A DNA stretch of 64,000 nucleotides from Pseudomonas bubulae (lineage in GTDB: Bacteria > Pseudomonadota > Gammaproteobacteria > Pseudomonadales > Pseudomonadaceae), in NCBI RefSeq assembly GCF_037023725.1, contig NZ_CP146077.1:657001-721000 (forward strand), written 5' to 3'. Shown piece by piece: positions 1-8,979 of this stretch. Within the stretch, counting starts at the first letter, position 1; each line of letters starts with the position of its first letter. The notes below the pieces were generated by a model. That model was not told where the DNA came from. It made no database searches and saw only the letters and a list, made by a program, of their open reading frames with translations. A program made the position numbers and the translations under genes.

Positions 1-731
1 ACCATGCTGTATTCCAGCTTGACCACCAGCAGGCAAAAGCCAAAACACAGGCCCAGCACAGTGATCAGCAGCATTTCATTGCTTTCGAATCGGGCTACAT
101 ACGCCAGCACACGCGGCACCAGCAAAATGCCGATAACCAACGCCACGATCATAAACAATGACAATTTACCGACGGTCGAAAAAACCTCTTCGGGGCTGAC
201 GCTGCCGCTGACCGCAATGCTCGACAGCAGCGCAATAATCCCGATACCCAAAATGTCTTCAACGATCAGCACGCCAAAAATCAGCTGGGCAAAGCGCTCG
301 TTTTTCATCTTGAGGTCGTTGAGGGCCTTGACGATGATGGTGGTAGATGAAATGGCCAGGATGGCGCCCAGAAACAGCGAATCCATGGTGTTCCAGTCGA
401 ACCAGCGGCCAATTTCATAACCAATCCAGATCATCAGCGTGATTTCCATAAACGCTGCGATAAAGGCTGTGGCCCCGACCTTGAACAACTTGCGCAGGCT
501 GAACTCCAGCCCCAGACAGAACATCAAAAAGATCACCCCCAGCTCAGCCAGGGTTTTGATCGTTTCTTCATCGTGAATCAGGCCAAACGGCGGGGTGTGC
601 GGGCCGATAATAAAACCTGCAACGATATAGCCCAGTACCACCGGCTGTTTGAACCTGTGGAAAAGAATCGTCACCACACCTGCGACCAGCATGATGACTG
701 CCAGATCCTGAATAAAACTGATGGCATGCAT
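1..731 (-). CDS. CPA2-family cation:proton antiporter, C-terminus cut by window edge
   Basis: About 243 N-terminal residues are visible on the minus strand; the rest lies beyond base 1. The protein starts MHAISFIQDLAVIMLVAG and consists of successive hydrophobic segments typical of the Na+/H+ exchanger domain of monovalent cation:proton antiporter-2 (KefB/YbaL-like) proteins. A conserved pattern around LFLGAILAISSTTIIVKAL followed by FGVLIVEDILGIG corresponds to the ion-binding core, with the acidic residue in VEDI. The start at 731 is preceded by AAGGAG at a good distance. It is an inner-membrane exchanger, probably of K+ or Na+ for protons. Whether a C-terminal TrkA-N regulatory domain follows cannot be seen. 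Confidence 0.88.
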   Translation of the reverse strand, partial: MHAISFIQDLAVIMLVAGVVTILFHRFKQPVVLGYIVAGFIIGPHTPPFGLIHDEETIKTLAELGVIFLMFCLGLEFSLRKLFKVGATAFIAAFMEITLMIWIGYEIGRWFDWNTMDSLFLGAILAISSTTIIVKALNDLKMKNERFAQLIFGVLIVEDILGIGIIALLSSIAVSGSVSPEEVFSTVGKLSLFMIVALVIGILLVPRVLAYVARFESNEMLLITVLGLCFGFCLLVVKLEYSM

Positions 732-1018
732 GGCGTGGCACTCCTTGTTTGATATTCACCAGGCAACATGACGACAGACACAGCCTGTCAGGCCGCGCGT
801 ATCGACTGTTTAAAATGTAGGAAGTATCCGACTAACGGACTTTTGCAGGTTAACACCGCGACTTGCGACAGAAAGGCGGTGCAATATATGGAAACAGATA
901 GAGATAAGCGTGACGGCAGCCAACACGGCAGCGTCCCGTTAATCACTGTTTCAAAAATCGACAAGTATCCACAGAGATACCCATTTCACTGCTGCCACAC
1001 AACCACGAGCCTGCTGCT
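732..1018. other. Intergenic region between divergent antiporter and thioesterase genes
   Basis: A 287-base gap that should hold two divergent promoters. I see no convincing gene, repeat or strong palindrome in it. Confidence 0.5.
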
Positions 1019-1504
1019 ATGGAACCCGGAAACTCCCAACTGTCGATGACGGTCTTGATGACCCCGGACATGGCCAATTTTTCTGGCAATGTTCACGGCG
1101 GAACCCTGCTCAAGTACCTCGATGAAGTCGCCTATGCCTGCGCCAGCCGCTATGCGGGGCGTTATGTGGTCACCTTGTCGGTGGACCAGGTGATTTTTCG
1201 AGAGCCGATTCATGTCGGTGAACTGGTGACCTTCCTCGCCTCGGTCAACTACACCGGCAACACCTCGATGGAAGTTGGCATCAAGGTCGTTACCGAAAAT
1301 ATCCGCGAGCGCTCGGTGCGCCACACCAACAGCTGCTTCTTCACCATGGTAGCCGTGGACGACGACCGTAAGCCGGCCGCTGTTCCGCCGTTGCAGCCAG
1401 TGAACAGCGAAGACAAGCGCCGCTTTATCCAGGGCAAGCAACGCCGCCAGATCCGTCAGGAGCTGGAGCAGCGCTACCGCGAGCTAAAAGACGAAACACT
1501 GTAA
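1019..1504 (+). CDS. Acyl-CoA thioesterase, hotdog fold (YciA-like)
   Basis: 161 residues forming a single hotdog-fold domain. It hydrolyses acyl-CoA to free fatty acid and CoA in the cytoplasm. The motif NFSGNVHGGTLLKYLDEVAY (about residues 20-39) carries the catalytic Asp and the HGG turn conserved in the YciA/BACH acyl-CoA thioesterase family. VTLSVDQVIFREPIHVGELV is the second conserved strand region. The C-terminal 35 residues are charged and predicted helical, as in other Pseudomonas homologues. The start gives the N-terminus MEPGNSQLSMTVLMTPDMAN. It stands alone and converges with pdxY 30 bases downstream. The acyl chain-length preference is not predictable from sequence. Confidence 0.9.
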   Translation: MEPGNSQLSMTVLMTPDMANFSGNVHGGTLLKYLDEVAYACASRYAGRYVVTLSVDQVIFREPIHVGELVTFLASVNYTGNTSMEVGIKVVTENIRERSVRHTNSCFFTMVAVDDDRKPAAVPPLQPVNSEDKRRFIQGKQRRQIRQELEQRYRELKDETL

Positions 1505-1534
1505 GCCCGCTCCCACAGGTTTTGTTCAGTTTGC

Positions 1535-2407
1535 TTACAAACTGATCGGCACTGCCTCAAACCGCACACGCGGATGGGCAATGCGGTCCTGGGCCCGTAC
1601 CAGCTGCAATTCATAGCTGGTGCAGGCCTGGGTTTCCAGCAACACCTCATGCACCGCCGCAGCGGTAAATTCAAACGCAGCCACCAGGCTGTCGCCCAGC
1701 AGCACTCTCGCCAGGAACAAACCTGAGGTCAGGTCGCCTACGCCCACTGGCTGGCGCGGGAAGGCAAGCAGCGGCCGACGCAAGTGCCAGTTGCCCTCTG
1801 CCGTGACCAGCAGCATCTCGAAACTTTCAGGCGGTTTGCCCGGATACGACAAATGCTTCACCAGCACCGCTTTCGGGCCGCGGGCCAGCAAGCTGCGGGC
1901 CATGGCCAGGCAGTCAAACAACGATTGCGGATGACGGCCGCAAAAACTGTCCAGTTCGAGCTGGTTGGGGCACAAAAAATCGGCCATAGCGGCAGCTTCT
2001 TCAAGCAGAAAGTCACTGACTTCCTGAGGCACGATACAACCTTTCTCCGGGTGCCCCATTACCGGGTCGCACAGGTACAGTGCATGGGGATTAACAGCCT
2101 TGATACGCGCCACCCCGCTTAAAATGGCCCGCCCCTGCGCCGCACTGCCCAGGTAACCGGACAAGACCGCATCACAGCTGCCCAGCTCGCCGATGGCGGC
2201 GATTCCGTCGACCAGCGAAGGAATTTGCTCGGGAGCCAACACTTCCCCCGTCCACTGGCCATACTGAGTGTGATTGGAGAATTGCACCGTGTTCAGAGGC
2301 CAGACATTCACCCCGACGCGCTGCATGGGAAAAACCGCTGCGCTGTTGCCGGCATGGCCGAAAACCACGTGGGATTGGATGGCGAGTAAATGAGGTGTAC
2401 GTTTCAT
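1535..2407 (-). CDS. pdxY: Pyridoxal kinase PdxY
   Basis: 290 residues, the usual PdxY length. It phosphorylates pyridoxal to pyridoxal 5'-phosphate in the vitamin B6 salvage pathway. The ribokinase-like fold is recognised from the N-terminal [20 protein letters not shown], the [11 protein letters not shown] substrate lid region, [11 protein letters not shown] and the anion-hole motif [14 protein letters not shown] near residue 225. The ATG at 2407 is chosen because it gives the family N-terminus; upstream in-frame codons would add about 36 unrelated residues. It converges with the thioesterase gene and is divergent from the DUF3301 gene. Confidence 0.95.
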   Translation of the reverse strand: MKRTPHLLAIQSHVVFGHAGNSAAVFPMQRVGVNVWPLNTVQFSNHTQYGQWTGEVLAPEQIPSLVDGIAAIGELGSCDAVLSGYLGSAAQGRAILSGVARIKAVNPHALYLCDPVMGHPEKGCIVPQEVSDFLLEEAAAMADFLCPNQLELDSFCGRHPQSLFDCLAMARSLLARGPKAVLVKHLSYPGKPPESFEMLLVTAEGNWHLRRPLLAFPRQPVGVGDLTSGLFLARVLLGDSLVAAFEFTAAAVHEVLLETQACTSYELQLVRAQDRIAHPRVRFEAVPISL

Positions 2408-2520
2408 GCCGGATTCCAGACTACGGGTGGATTCAAGCCACGCAGTATGCGACCAAACGCGGCCTGTACGACAGGTTGAAGACGCAGTTAAGCTGAGCAC
2501 AATCTGTTGGAGCACATGTA

Positions 2521-2922
2521 ATGCTGACCCTGGGAAATATGTTCGTCCTCATGCTGCTGGCTGCAGGCGCTGCCTGGCTGTGGCACAACCACGGGCTGCG
2601 CGAGCGGGCGCTGGAGCGGGTCAAGCAACACTGCAAAAACCTCGATATCGAACTGCTCGATGAAAACGTGGCGCTTAAAAAAATCGGTCTGATCCCCGAC
2701 GCCAACGGCCATAAACGCCTGGCCCGTGTGTATAACTTTGAATTCACGGTGACCGGTGATCAGCGTCATACCGGAACCATCACCCAGTTCGGCGCCCACA
2801 GCGTAAAAATCGAGCTGCCGCCCTACCCGTTCCAGACCGAAGCCGAGCCAAGTGTCATTCCCAGCGCTCAGGTGATCGAACTCAGCCAGTGGCGCCAGGA
2901 ACACAGCAAGACCCGCCACTGA
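2521..2922 (+). CDS. DUF3301 domain membrane-anchored protein
   Basis: 133 residues. One N-terminal hydrophobic segment (residues 5-22, [17 protein letters not shown]) is followed by a soluble part beginning [25 protein letters not shown], the hallmark of the DUF3301 family, which is widespread in gammaproteobacteria and uncharacterised. The later part has [15 protein letters not shown] and reads as beta strands. GGAG lies 10 bases before the ATG. The start is divergent from pdxY. Probable single-pass inner-membrane protein; no function can be assigned. Confidence 0.85.
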   Translation: MLTLGNMFVLMLLAAGAAWLWHNHGLRERALERVKQHCKNLDIELLDENVALKKIGLIPDANGHKRLARVYNFEFTVTGDQRHTGTITQFGAHSVKIELPPYPFQTEAEPSVIPSAQVIELSQWRQEHSKTRH

Positions 2923-3121
2923 GCCCTGCCTTTCAGCGCCTGCATGCCGGGCGCCTGTGGATAACTTTCCGCGCAACCTCGCTAAAACCATTGAGATAGA
3001 CACCTCCGTGAGGTTTTAACGGTGCAAATCTCCTGCGCACACTTCAAGTTGTAGGACAATTTTACCAGCACAGAACCCGCTAAAACCCTGGGTTTTGTGC
3101 CTCGCAACACGGGCCTGCTAC
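2923..3121. other. Intergenic region with one perfect DnaA box
   Basis: About 200 bases between the convergent DUF3301 and GTPase genes. It contains a perfect DnaA box (TGTGGATAA, 2956-2964). No small gene was recognised. Confidence 0.5.
2956..2964 (-). other. Perfect DnaA box
   Basis: TGTGGATAA, the reverse complement of TTATCCACA. Outside the oriC regions, other perfect copies counted by eye start at 3252, 3486, 16210, 23732, 25290, 27769, 27864, 29133, 37805, 38138, 38571, 38914, 40355, 43077, 48944, 60085 and 60953. Function at these sites is unknown; they are titration or regulatory candidates. Confidence 0.6.
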
Positions 3122-4096
3122 CTAAAAAACCTCCTTGAGTAGACAACTTTCCAGCCCCGAGCAAAGCAAATCCAGATCCTGGGGCTGAGCAAAAATCAAT
3201 TCGAGGCGTGAATCCTTGCGCCACTCACTCGATCTCCATTGCGCGATCGAGTTATCCACAGAATTGTTCGAAAACCAGCCCGCCGAACCATGAATAACCA
3301 GCTTTGCACGCTGCCAATCCAGGCTTTCGAGCCACTGTTGCAACAGATCCAGGTCAAATTGCCGAGAGGGGTGCCAGCGCCAACCTGCGCTCCATCCTTC
3401 GGGCTGATGTTGAGTCATCACCATCGGCGTACGCGGGTCGGAAAACACACTGCCAATATGATTAAAATCCTTATAAATCAATGAGTTATCCACAGCATGA
3501 GCGATATTCATATGGGCTACAGGCAGCGTATTTAAAGGGATGCGGCCATGCTCGACCCATAAAACAGGGCACTTTGGCAGGCTGCATGCAATCTGCTCAC
3601 GTTGCTCATTTGGGACACTATTAGATTTATTCATGACCAGTAAACCGGCACTTTTCAGGGCCTCTTGCTGGGTTTTTGGCAAAGGTTTGCCCTGAGCCAT
3701 CGCTTGCGCATCGAGCACCATGACGCACGGCTGGAGGGCCAAAACCCCCAGCCAGGGCGCTTCACCGAGCTGCTTTAGAATCTGTGCGGGATGGCCTAAA
3801 CCGGAAGGCTCGATAAACAGGCGATCGGGCCTGGACTTGCGCAAAAGGCGACTCAAACCGATCTGAAAAGGCGCGCCATTGACGCAGCACACACAGCCAC
3901 CCGCCACTTCGGTGATAGCAATGTCATCGCTTCCCTGGCTCATCAGGGCCGCATCCAGGCCGATCTGACCGAACTCATTGACCAGCACCGCCCAGCGTTC
4001 GTGTGGCGGTTTGTGCGCCATCAGGTGCTGAATCAGACTGGTTTTGCCGGCGCCAAGCGGCCCGGCAATCACGTGGGTAGGTATGTTTTGCAACAT
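3122..4096 (-). CDS. COG0523 (CobW/YjiA-type) GTPase, zinc-regulon member
   Basis: 324 residues. The P-loop GPLGAGKTS (residues 12-20) and the metal-binding CxCC motif GGCVCC (Cys68, Cys70, Cys71) identify a G3E-family metallochaperone GTPase. ATG 4096 is chosen because the P-loop then falls where the family has it. The C-terminal CobW_C domain is shorter and more divergent than in the neighbouring zigA product. It is the third gene of a run with zigA and the DUF1826 gene (39-base gap), which supports a role in zinc allocation under zinc starvation. Two perfect DnaA boxes fall inside the coding sequence, both over codons for V-D-N-S. The specific client protein is unknown. Confidence 0.88.
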   Translation of the reverse strand: MLQNIPTHVIAGPLGAGKTSLIQHLMAHKPPHERWAVLVNEFGQIGLDAALMSQGSDDIAITEVAGGCVCCVNGAPFQIGLSRLLRKSRPDRLFIEPSGLGHPAQILKQLGEAPWLGVLALQPCVMVLDAQAMAQGKPLPKTQQEALKSAGLLVMNKSNSVPNEQREQIACSLPKCPVLWVEHGRIPLNTLPVAHMNIAHAVDNSLIYKDFNHIGSVFSDPRTPMVMTQHQPEGWSAGWRWHPSRQFDLDLLQQWLESLDWQRAKLVIHGSAGWFSNNSVDNSIAQWRSSEWRKDSRLELIFAQPQDLDLLCSGLESCLLKEVF

Positions 4097-4135
4097 GAGG
4101 CCAGCTTCTGTACGGATTGAAGCAAGCAATATGCC

Positions 4136-4789
4136 TCAGGCCAGCCAATCGAGGGTCAAAATCAGCCTGCGCTCGCCCGGTGCCAGTGCCGGCGAACGAT
4201 GGATCAACCCCGCTCCCTCGTTACCCTGCCACTTCTCCCCCTTGAGCAAGGCAACTTCACCGGCGTTTATTTGCTGAATCAACTCTGCACGGGCGGGTTC
4301 GGCCTGCACCTGCCCTAACTGACGACGCTCCATTACGCCTTCCTGCAGCCACTGGCTACCAATCCCTGCATAAGTGGTAATAAGACGTACAGGTACATGG
4401 TCCACATGAAACCGGGGGCACATGGCTTTATCCAGGGCTCTGAGACGCAGCCCAATGCGTTTTGCGCCCAACAGGCACGCGTAGGCACTCACCAGCCAGG
4501 AAACGTCTGCAATAAAGCCTGCATAGCCTTCCAGATCATTAAACCTGGCAGCCAGGCCTGTCAGGTTGGGGTGAGCCTTTTCGTTGGGCATATCTATCAC
4601 GATGGCGTCAGCCAATGGCTCGTCCAGCGAAAGCAATAAAGCCCCGAAATCGACGATATGCACAGGTAACTGACGCTGCCAGATGGCCAGGTTGACGTCT
4701 TCATCCAGAATTCGGGTCATGATTTCAGGCGTCTGCCCACGAACCTGATCGATCAACGGCTGAGCGGTAAAGGCAAATGCATTCTTCAT
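4136..4789 (-). CDS. DUF1826 domain protein of the zinc regulon
   Basis: 217 residues. Recognised as DUF1826 by [18 protein letters not shown] near the N-terminus, [19 protein letters not shown] in the middle, and the C-terminal [19 protein letters not shown]. The middle motif has the HVD and RLITTYxG pattern typical of the family and may bind metal, but this is inference. Its start overlaps the zigA stop by four bases, so the two are translationally coupled. DUF1826 genes regularly accompany COG0523 GTPases in Zur-controlled clusters of Pseudomonas; the biochemical function is not known. Confidence 0.85.
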   Translation of the reverse strand: MKNAFAFTAQPLIDQVRGQTPEIMTRILDEDVNLAIWQRQLPVHIVDFGALLLSLDEPLADAIVIDMPNEKAHPNLTGLAARFNDLEGYAGFIADVSWLVSAYACLLGAKRIGLRLRALDKAMCPRFHVDHVPVRLITTYAGIGSQWLQEGVMERRQLGQVQAEPARAELIQQINAGEVALLKGEKWQGNEGAGLIHRSPALAPGERRLILTLDWLA

Positions 4790-5994
4790 GCAGCCACCTC
4801 TTCATACCAGTCGCCAAAAGGATCGCTCAGCAATTTCCAGCTCGCTTCGCCCAAGGCCATTTCAGCATCGTTGAGCAAACAGGCATCGAGTTCAGCCGTC
4901 AGCCGGGCGAAGTCGATGTGCTGACCGATAAACACCAATTCCTGGCGGCAATCTCCTGTATCCGGCAGCCATTTTTGCAATATTTCTGCCTTGGCTTGCG
5001 GCTCCTGCGGCCATTGGTCGCGGGGCACAAAGCGCCACCAGCGACCGGCAAACCCATAGCGCATCAGACCGCCAGCCTGAGACCAACTGCCCGCCTCCTG
5101 AAATTTACTGGCCAGCCAGAAAAAACCTTTGGAGCGCAGCAGTTTGCCATTGGTCCAGGGCCGCTCGATAAAATTGAAAAAACGTTCGGGATGAAAAGGC
5201 CGGCGCGCACGATAGGCACTGGAGGCGATGCCGTACTCTTCGGTTTCGGGCACATGCTCACCGCGTAACTCTTGCAACCAGCCCGGTGCCTGCGCCGCAC
5301 GGTCAAAGTCAAACCGGCCGGTATCGAGAATTTTATGCAGCGCAATTTCACCCATGACCATAGGCATTATTTCGGCCTGAGCGTTGAGGCGTTGCAGAAT
5401 GGCCATTAATTCTTGCCGTTCGTCGGAACTTATTAAATCAATTTTGCTGATTAAAATGACGTCAGCGAACTCAACTTGTTCGATCAATAAATCAGTAATT
5501 GACCGTTCGTCTGATTCTCCAAGGGTTTCACCCCGTGAATCCAGGCTCTCTGCGGCTTGATAATCCTGAAGAAAATTCAGCCCGTCGACCACTGTAACCA
5601 TCGTATCCAGGCGGGCAATATCGGCCAGGCTTTGTCCTGATTCATCACGAAACGTAAAAGTTTCTGCCACAGGCAGCGGTTCTGAAATACCGGTCGACTC
5701 GATCAATAAATAATCAAATCGACCCTCCCTGGCCAGTGCGCTGACCTCTTCAAGCAAGTCTTCACGCAGGGTGCAACAGATGCAGCCGTTGCTCATTTCG
5801 ACCAGTTTTTCTTCAGCCCGGTTCAAGGTCACATCGCGCTGTACTTCACCGCCATCAATATTTATTTCGCTCATATCGTTAACGATCACGGCCACGCGCA
5901 AGTTGTCGCGGTTGCGCAAAATATAATTGAGCAGCGTGCTTTTACCTGCACCTAAAAAGCCTGAGAGAACAGTTACAGGAAGACGATTCGACAT
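4786..5994 (-). CDS. zigA: Zinc metallochaperone GTPase ZigA
   Basis: 402 residues. The COG0523 GTPase domain has P-loop GFLGAGKST (12-20), the metal-binding motif GCICC (Cys71, Cys73, Cys74), [11 protein letters not shown] as Walker B region and SKIDL as the guanine-specificity motif. The C-terminal CobW_C domain runs from about residue 270. ZigA-type proteins use GTP to deliver scarce zinc to client enzymes in the cytoplasm. It is the first gene of the minus-strand unit zigA-DUF1826-GTPase. A Zur-box-like palindrome lies 74-86 bases upstream of its start. The length and GCICC motif fit ZigA better than the shorter GTPase at 3122. Confidence 0.85.
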   Translation of the reverse strand: MSNRLPVTVLSGFLGAGKSTLLNYILRNRDNLRVAVIVNDMSEINIDGGEVQRDVTLNRAEEKLVEMSNGCICCTLREDLLEEVSALAREGRFDYLLIESTGISEPLPVAETFTFRDESGQSLADIARLDTMVTVVDGLNFLQDYQAAESLDSRGETLGESDERSITDLLIEQVEFADVILISKIDLISSDERQELMAILQRLNAQAEIMPMVMGEIALHKILDTGRFDFDRAAQAPGWLQELRGEHVPETEEYGIASSAYRARRPFHPERFFNFIERPWTNGKLLRSKGFFWLASKFQEAGSWSQAGGLMRYGFAGRWWRFVPRDQWPQEPQAKAEILQKWLPDTGDCRQELVFIGQHIDFARLTAELDACLLNDAEMALGEASWKLLSDPFGDWYEEVAA

Positions 5995-6067
5995 CTGGAT
6001 ATTTCCTCATCAGGGCTGCAGGTCAAAACGCCCGCTTGGCAGTCAATCCGATACCGGACCAACAAAT

Positions 6068-6080
6068 GATACATTATAAC
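6068..6080 (-). promoter_or_regulatory. Putative Zur box upstream of zigA
   Basis: GATACATTATAAC matches the core GTTATANTATAAC (from memory of the gammaproteobacterial Zur site) at 10 of 12 specified positions. It lies between amiA and zigA, in the region expected for the zigA promoter. Repression by zinc-loaded Zur is inferred, not shown. Confidence 0.55.
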
Positions 6081-6087
6081 AATACAT

Positions 6088-7299
6088 TTAAGACAACCCT
6101 GAAGTGACGAACGTACTGTTTTTCTGTTCGTTAACCCACGCCATATGGCTGCTGGCGGGCGGATTTTTCTGAAAATAAGCGATTAATCCGTTAAATAAAC
6201 CCTCGGCTACCGCCTGTTGATGACGCGCGGTGATCAAGCGCTCGCTGTCGCGGGGGTTGGACATAAAGCCCGTCTCTACCAGAATCGACGGAATATCCGG
6301 CGACTTGAGCACGGCAAAACCGGCCTGTTCCACGCGTTTTTGATGCAGTGAGGTGATGCCCGAAAGGCTGCCCAGAATGGTGTTGCCCAACTGCAAACTG
6401 GCCGCGATGGTGGCATTCATGGACATATCGAGGATCACGCCTGCGAGCATCGGGTCTTTGTCTTTAAGGTTCAAAAGGCGGGTGGCACCGAGCAGATCCA
6501 CACCATTTTCACGCTGTGCCATATACCGCGCTGTGGCCGATGTGGCACCACCCTCCGAGAGCGCGTACACCGATGCTCCAGACGCCGTAAGGCGCGGCGC
6601 TGCGTCTGCATGCACCGAAATAAACAGGTCTGCATTGTGCTTGTGAGCGACTTCTACCCGCTTGCGCAGGGGGACAAAGAAATCATCATTGCGCACCAGC
6701 CGTGCATCAAAGCCTTTTTCACGCTTGAGGCGCTTGGCCAGCAGCTGGGCGATGGACAAAACAACATCCTTTTCACGATGGCCTTTGGCGCTCGTCGCAC
6801 CCGGATCCTTACCCCCGTGCCCGGGGTCAATCACCACAATAATGTCGCGTTTGGGGTGTGTGTTGCTTGGCGTTGCCGCTGCCACACCCAGTTTGGCGAC
6901 CGCACTTTTGGCCAGGTCTAGCACCAGCCTGTGACCTTGCCCGCCCTGGGGTGGCAGCAGAAAACTGCTGAGCTGAACCGGCTCATCCAGGTCCAGCACG
7001 ATGCGCGTATCACCCTGGCCGTAATGCCCGGAGCGAATCGAACGCAGGCCCGTATTGGCCAGTACCAACTCACTGAAATCCCCCTTCAGGCTGGCACCAC
7101 TCACATCAATAATCAGCCGATCGGGAGCCGTTAATGAGAAGGTTTTGTACTGCACCGGCCCACTCAGATCCAGAACCAGACGCAAGGTATTCCCGGTGCG
7201 CCATAGCCTGGCGTGCTGAATTTGGGCAGCTGAAATTCCCAGCGGCAATGTGAATACGGAACTGGCAAGCAGCCAGTTGAGCAGTTGACGTCTGTGCAT
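6088..7299 (-). CDS. amiA: N-acetylmuramoyl-L-alanine amidase (AMIN + Amidase_3)
   Basis: 403 residues. It cleaves the amide bond between MurNAc and the stem peptide in periplasmic peptidoglycan. The N-terminus MHRRQLLNWLLASSVFTLPL is a signal peptide with twin arginines, so Tat export is possible. An AMIN domain (about 25-130) precedes the zinc amidase domain: VVIDPGHGGKDPGA (first His), the conserved Glu in HREKDV, SVHADAA (second His) and VETGFMSNPRD (catalytic Glu). ATG 7299 is preferred because upstream alternatives extend over the Zur box. It is divergent from folE2 and shares the 7300-7426 control region. Amidases of this type are zinc enzymes and occur in zinc-starvation clusters of Pseudomonas. 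Confidence 0.92.
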   Translation of the reverse strand: MHRRQLLNWLLASSVFTLPLGISAAQIQHARLWRTGNTLRLVLDLSGPVQYKTFSLTAPDRLIIDVSGASLKGDFSELVLANTGLRSIRSGHYGQGDTRIVLDLDEPVQLSSFLLPPQGGQGHRLVLDLAKSAVAKLGVAAATPSNTHPKRDIIVVIDPGHGGKDPGATSAKGHREKDVVLSIAQLLAKRLKREKGFDARLVRNDDFFVPLRKRVEVAHKHNADLFISVHADAAPRLTASGASVYALSEGGATSATARYMAQRENGVDLLGATRLLNLKDKDPMLAGVILDMSMNATIAASLQLGNTILGSLSGITSLHQKRVEQAGFAVLKSPDIPSILVETGFMSNPRDSERLITARHQQAVAEGLFNGLIAYFQKNPPASSHMAWVNEQKNSTFVTSGLS

Positions 7300-7381
7300 A
7301 GCCTGTACCGCAGATAAGGGAGCATCCGTACTCAAGATTGCTGTGTGTATGCCCCAGCAAAAAAGCATCGTCGACTTTATA

Positions 7382-7394
7382 GTTATAATATAAC
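7382..7394. promoter_or_regulatory. Zur box between amiA and folE2
   Basis: GTTATAATATAAC is a perfect palindrome apart from its centre and matches GTTATANTATAAC at all 12 specified positions. It lies in the divergent amiA/folE2 intergenic region, 32 bases before the folE2 start, and overlaps a possible -10 hexamer TATAAT (7384-7389). This is the expected control site for zinc-starvation genes on both sides. Confidence 0.78.
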
Positions 7395-7426
7395 ATGTCA
7401 AAACACTCTGCGACGGATCTCACTTT

Positions 7427-8320
7427 ATGAATGCGCTGACTTTGCCAGATGTCGCCGCGCAGTCATCCCAGCAAGCAATAGCGCTTGAATGGGTCGGTAT
7501 GTGCGGCATTGCTTCCCCGGTATTAATCAACGGCCAACGCCTCAGCGCGAAAATAGATGCCGGCGTCAATCTCGTAGATGCCACTGCACGGGGCATTCAC
7601 ATGTCTCGCCTGTATCTGGCGTTGGATCAGCTGGAAACGGAAAACCTTACGCCTGCCCTGCTCAGGCAACTATTGCAGTGCTTTCTCGACAGCCACGAAG
7701 GTTTATCGAACAAAGCCTATGTGCGAATTCACAGCGATGTACTGCTCAAACGCCCGGCCTTGGTCAGCCCATTGGCAGGCTGGAAAAGCTATCCAACAAG
7801 CATTGAAGCGAGTTTGAAAAACGGAATGTTCCACGTGGAACTAAAAATTCTCGTGAGTTACTCCTCCACATGCCCCTGCTCAGCGGCGCTCGCACGGCAA
7901 TTAATACAGCGACAATTCATCGATGATTTCGCCAACACATCACTGCAACACGCAGATGTTCTTGCTTGGCTCGGTAGTTCAAAAGGTATCGTGGCCACAC
8001 CACACAGCCAGCGAAGCGCTGCACATCTAACGATTCGTTTGGAACATCAGTTCCCACAACTGACTCTGGAAACAATCATCAATAATGCCGAAGGCGCATT
8101 AGGGACTGCCGTTCAAACAGCGGTAAAACGCGCCGACGAACAAGCCTTCGCACTGGCCAACGGTCAAAACTTGATGTTCTGCGAAGACGCGGCCCGAAGG
8201 CTCAACACGGTGTTGCAGAAAAGTTCTGGCGTGGAGGCGTTCAAACTTAAAGTTGTTCACGCAGAAAGTTTGCACAGCCATGACGCCGTGGCCGAAAGCT
8301 TTTGGAATTGGGAGGTGTGA
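7427..8320 (+). CDS. folE2: GTP cyclohydrolase FolE2 (type IB)
   Basis: 297 residues. It converts GTP to 7,8-dihydroneopterin triphosphate, the first step of folate synthesis. The metal-ligand cysteine lies in SYSSTCPCSAAL (Cys149, Cys151), and ARGIHMSRLY (54-63) and LKNGMFHVELK are conserved family segments. FolE2 works with metals other than zinc, so it backs up the zinc-dependent FolE under zinc starvation; the Zur box directly upstream agrees. The stop codon overlaps the start of the ABC ATPase gene (ATGA at 8317-8320 region). A near-perfect parS-like palindrome lies within the coding sequence at 7827-7842. Confidence 0.95.
   Translation: MNALTLPDVAAQSSQQAIALEWVGMCGIASPVLINGQRLSAKIDAGVNLVDATARGIHMSRLYLALDQLETENLTPALLRQLLQCFLDSHEGLSNKAYVRIHSDVLLKRPALVSPLAGWKSYPTSIEASLKNGMFHVELKILVSYSSTCPCSAALARQLIQRQFIDDFANTSLQHADVLAWLGSSKGIVATPHSQRSAAHLTIRLEHQFPQLTLETIINNAEGALGTAVQTAVKRADEQAFALANGQNLMFCEDAARRLNTVLQKSSGVEAFKLKVVHAESLHSHDAVAESFWNWEV
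7827..7842. other. parS: parS-like site inside folE2
   Basis: TGTTCCACGTGGAACT contains the 14-base palindrome GTTCCACGTGGAAC complete and differs from the full 16-base Pseudomonas parS TGTTCCACGTGGAACA only at the last base. About 40 kb from the dnaA-rpmH origin, it is a plausible ParB binding site. Confidence 0.65.
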
Positions 8321-8979
8321 TGATCGGTTGTCAGCATCTGACTTGGGGCGTTCCGGGTCAGCCCCTCACTCCAGCGCTAAATATGAACCTGGTCAAAGGC
8401 AGCCTCACAGCCGTAATAGGCGCCAATGGTTGCGGCAAAAGCAGTTTGCTCAAAGTGATTGCGGGGCTGCAAAAGCCGCTCTCGGGAAAAGTTGTGCTGG
8501 ATGTTCCACGCCAAGGCAACGTGGCCTTTATGCCACAACAACAATTTATGGATCGGCAATTCCCCATCAGTTTGCAAGAGTTGGTGGCTGCGGGATTTTG
8601 GGGCAAGAAGCAAACGGCCCAACAACGAAGCGACCGGTTGAACGCTGTCTTGGCAGACTGGCATTTAGACGGCCTGGAACACCGACCGCTTATGGCCCTG
8701 TCGGGCGGCGAATTGCAACGCTCGCTTCTGGCCCGCTTATGCCTTGCCGATGCCTCGGTGTTGCTACTGGATGAACCCCATGCAGCTCTCGATGAACTGG
8801 GGCAAGAACTGCTCTGGCAACATATCCAGAGATGGCAAACCGAAGGCCGAACGTTGCTGGTTGTGTGCCATGACCTTAACGCCGTTCGCAAACATATCCC
8901 CCAAACATTATTGATTAAAAGCAGCGGCAACTTACTGGCGCCGACCGAGCAACTGATCAACCCGCCGCAGGTCGCCTGA
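8320..8979 (+). CDS. Zinc-type metal ABC transporter, ATP-binding subunit (ZnuC/AztA-like)
   Basis: 219 residues, a single ABC ATPase domain. Walker A is GANGCGKSS (34-42), the Q-loop region is MPQQQFMD, the signature is LSGGELQR, Walker B is VLLLDEP, and the H-loop is VVCHD. The ATG is preceded by GGAGG and overlaps the folE2 stop codon, so the genes are translationally coupled. Together with the permease and binding protein downstream it forms a cluster 9 (TroA-type) importer. The folE2 linkage and Zur box argue for zinc rather than manganese. It may be a second system beside a canonical znuABC elsewhere in the genome; I cannot tell from this window. Confidence 0.88.
   Translation: MIGCQHLTWGVPGQPLTPALNMNLVKGSLTAVIGANGCGKSSLLKVIAGLQKPLSGKVVLDVPRQGNVAFMPQQQFMDRQFPISLQELVAAGFWGKKQTAQQRSDRLNAVLADWHLDGLEHRPLMALSGGELQRSLLARLCLADASVLLLDEPHAALDELGQELLWQHIQRWQTEGRTLLVVCHDLNAVRKHIPQTLLIKSSGNLLAPTEQLINPPQVA

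Noticed and set aside
8505..8520. Half parS-like sequence in the ABC ATPase gene
   Set aside because: Only TGTTCCACG matches; the second half-site is absent.
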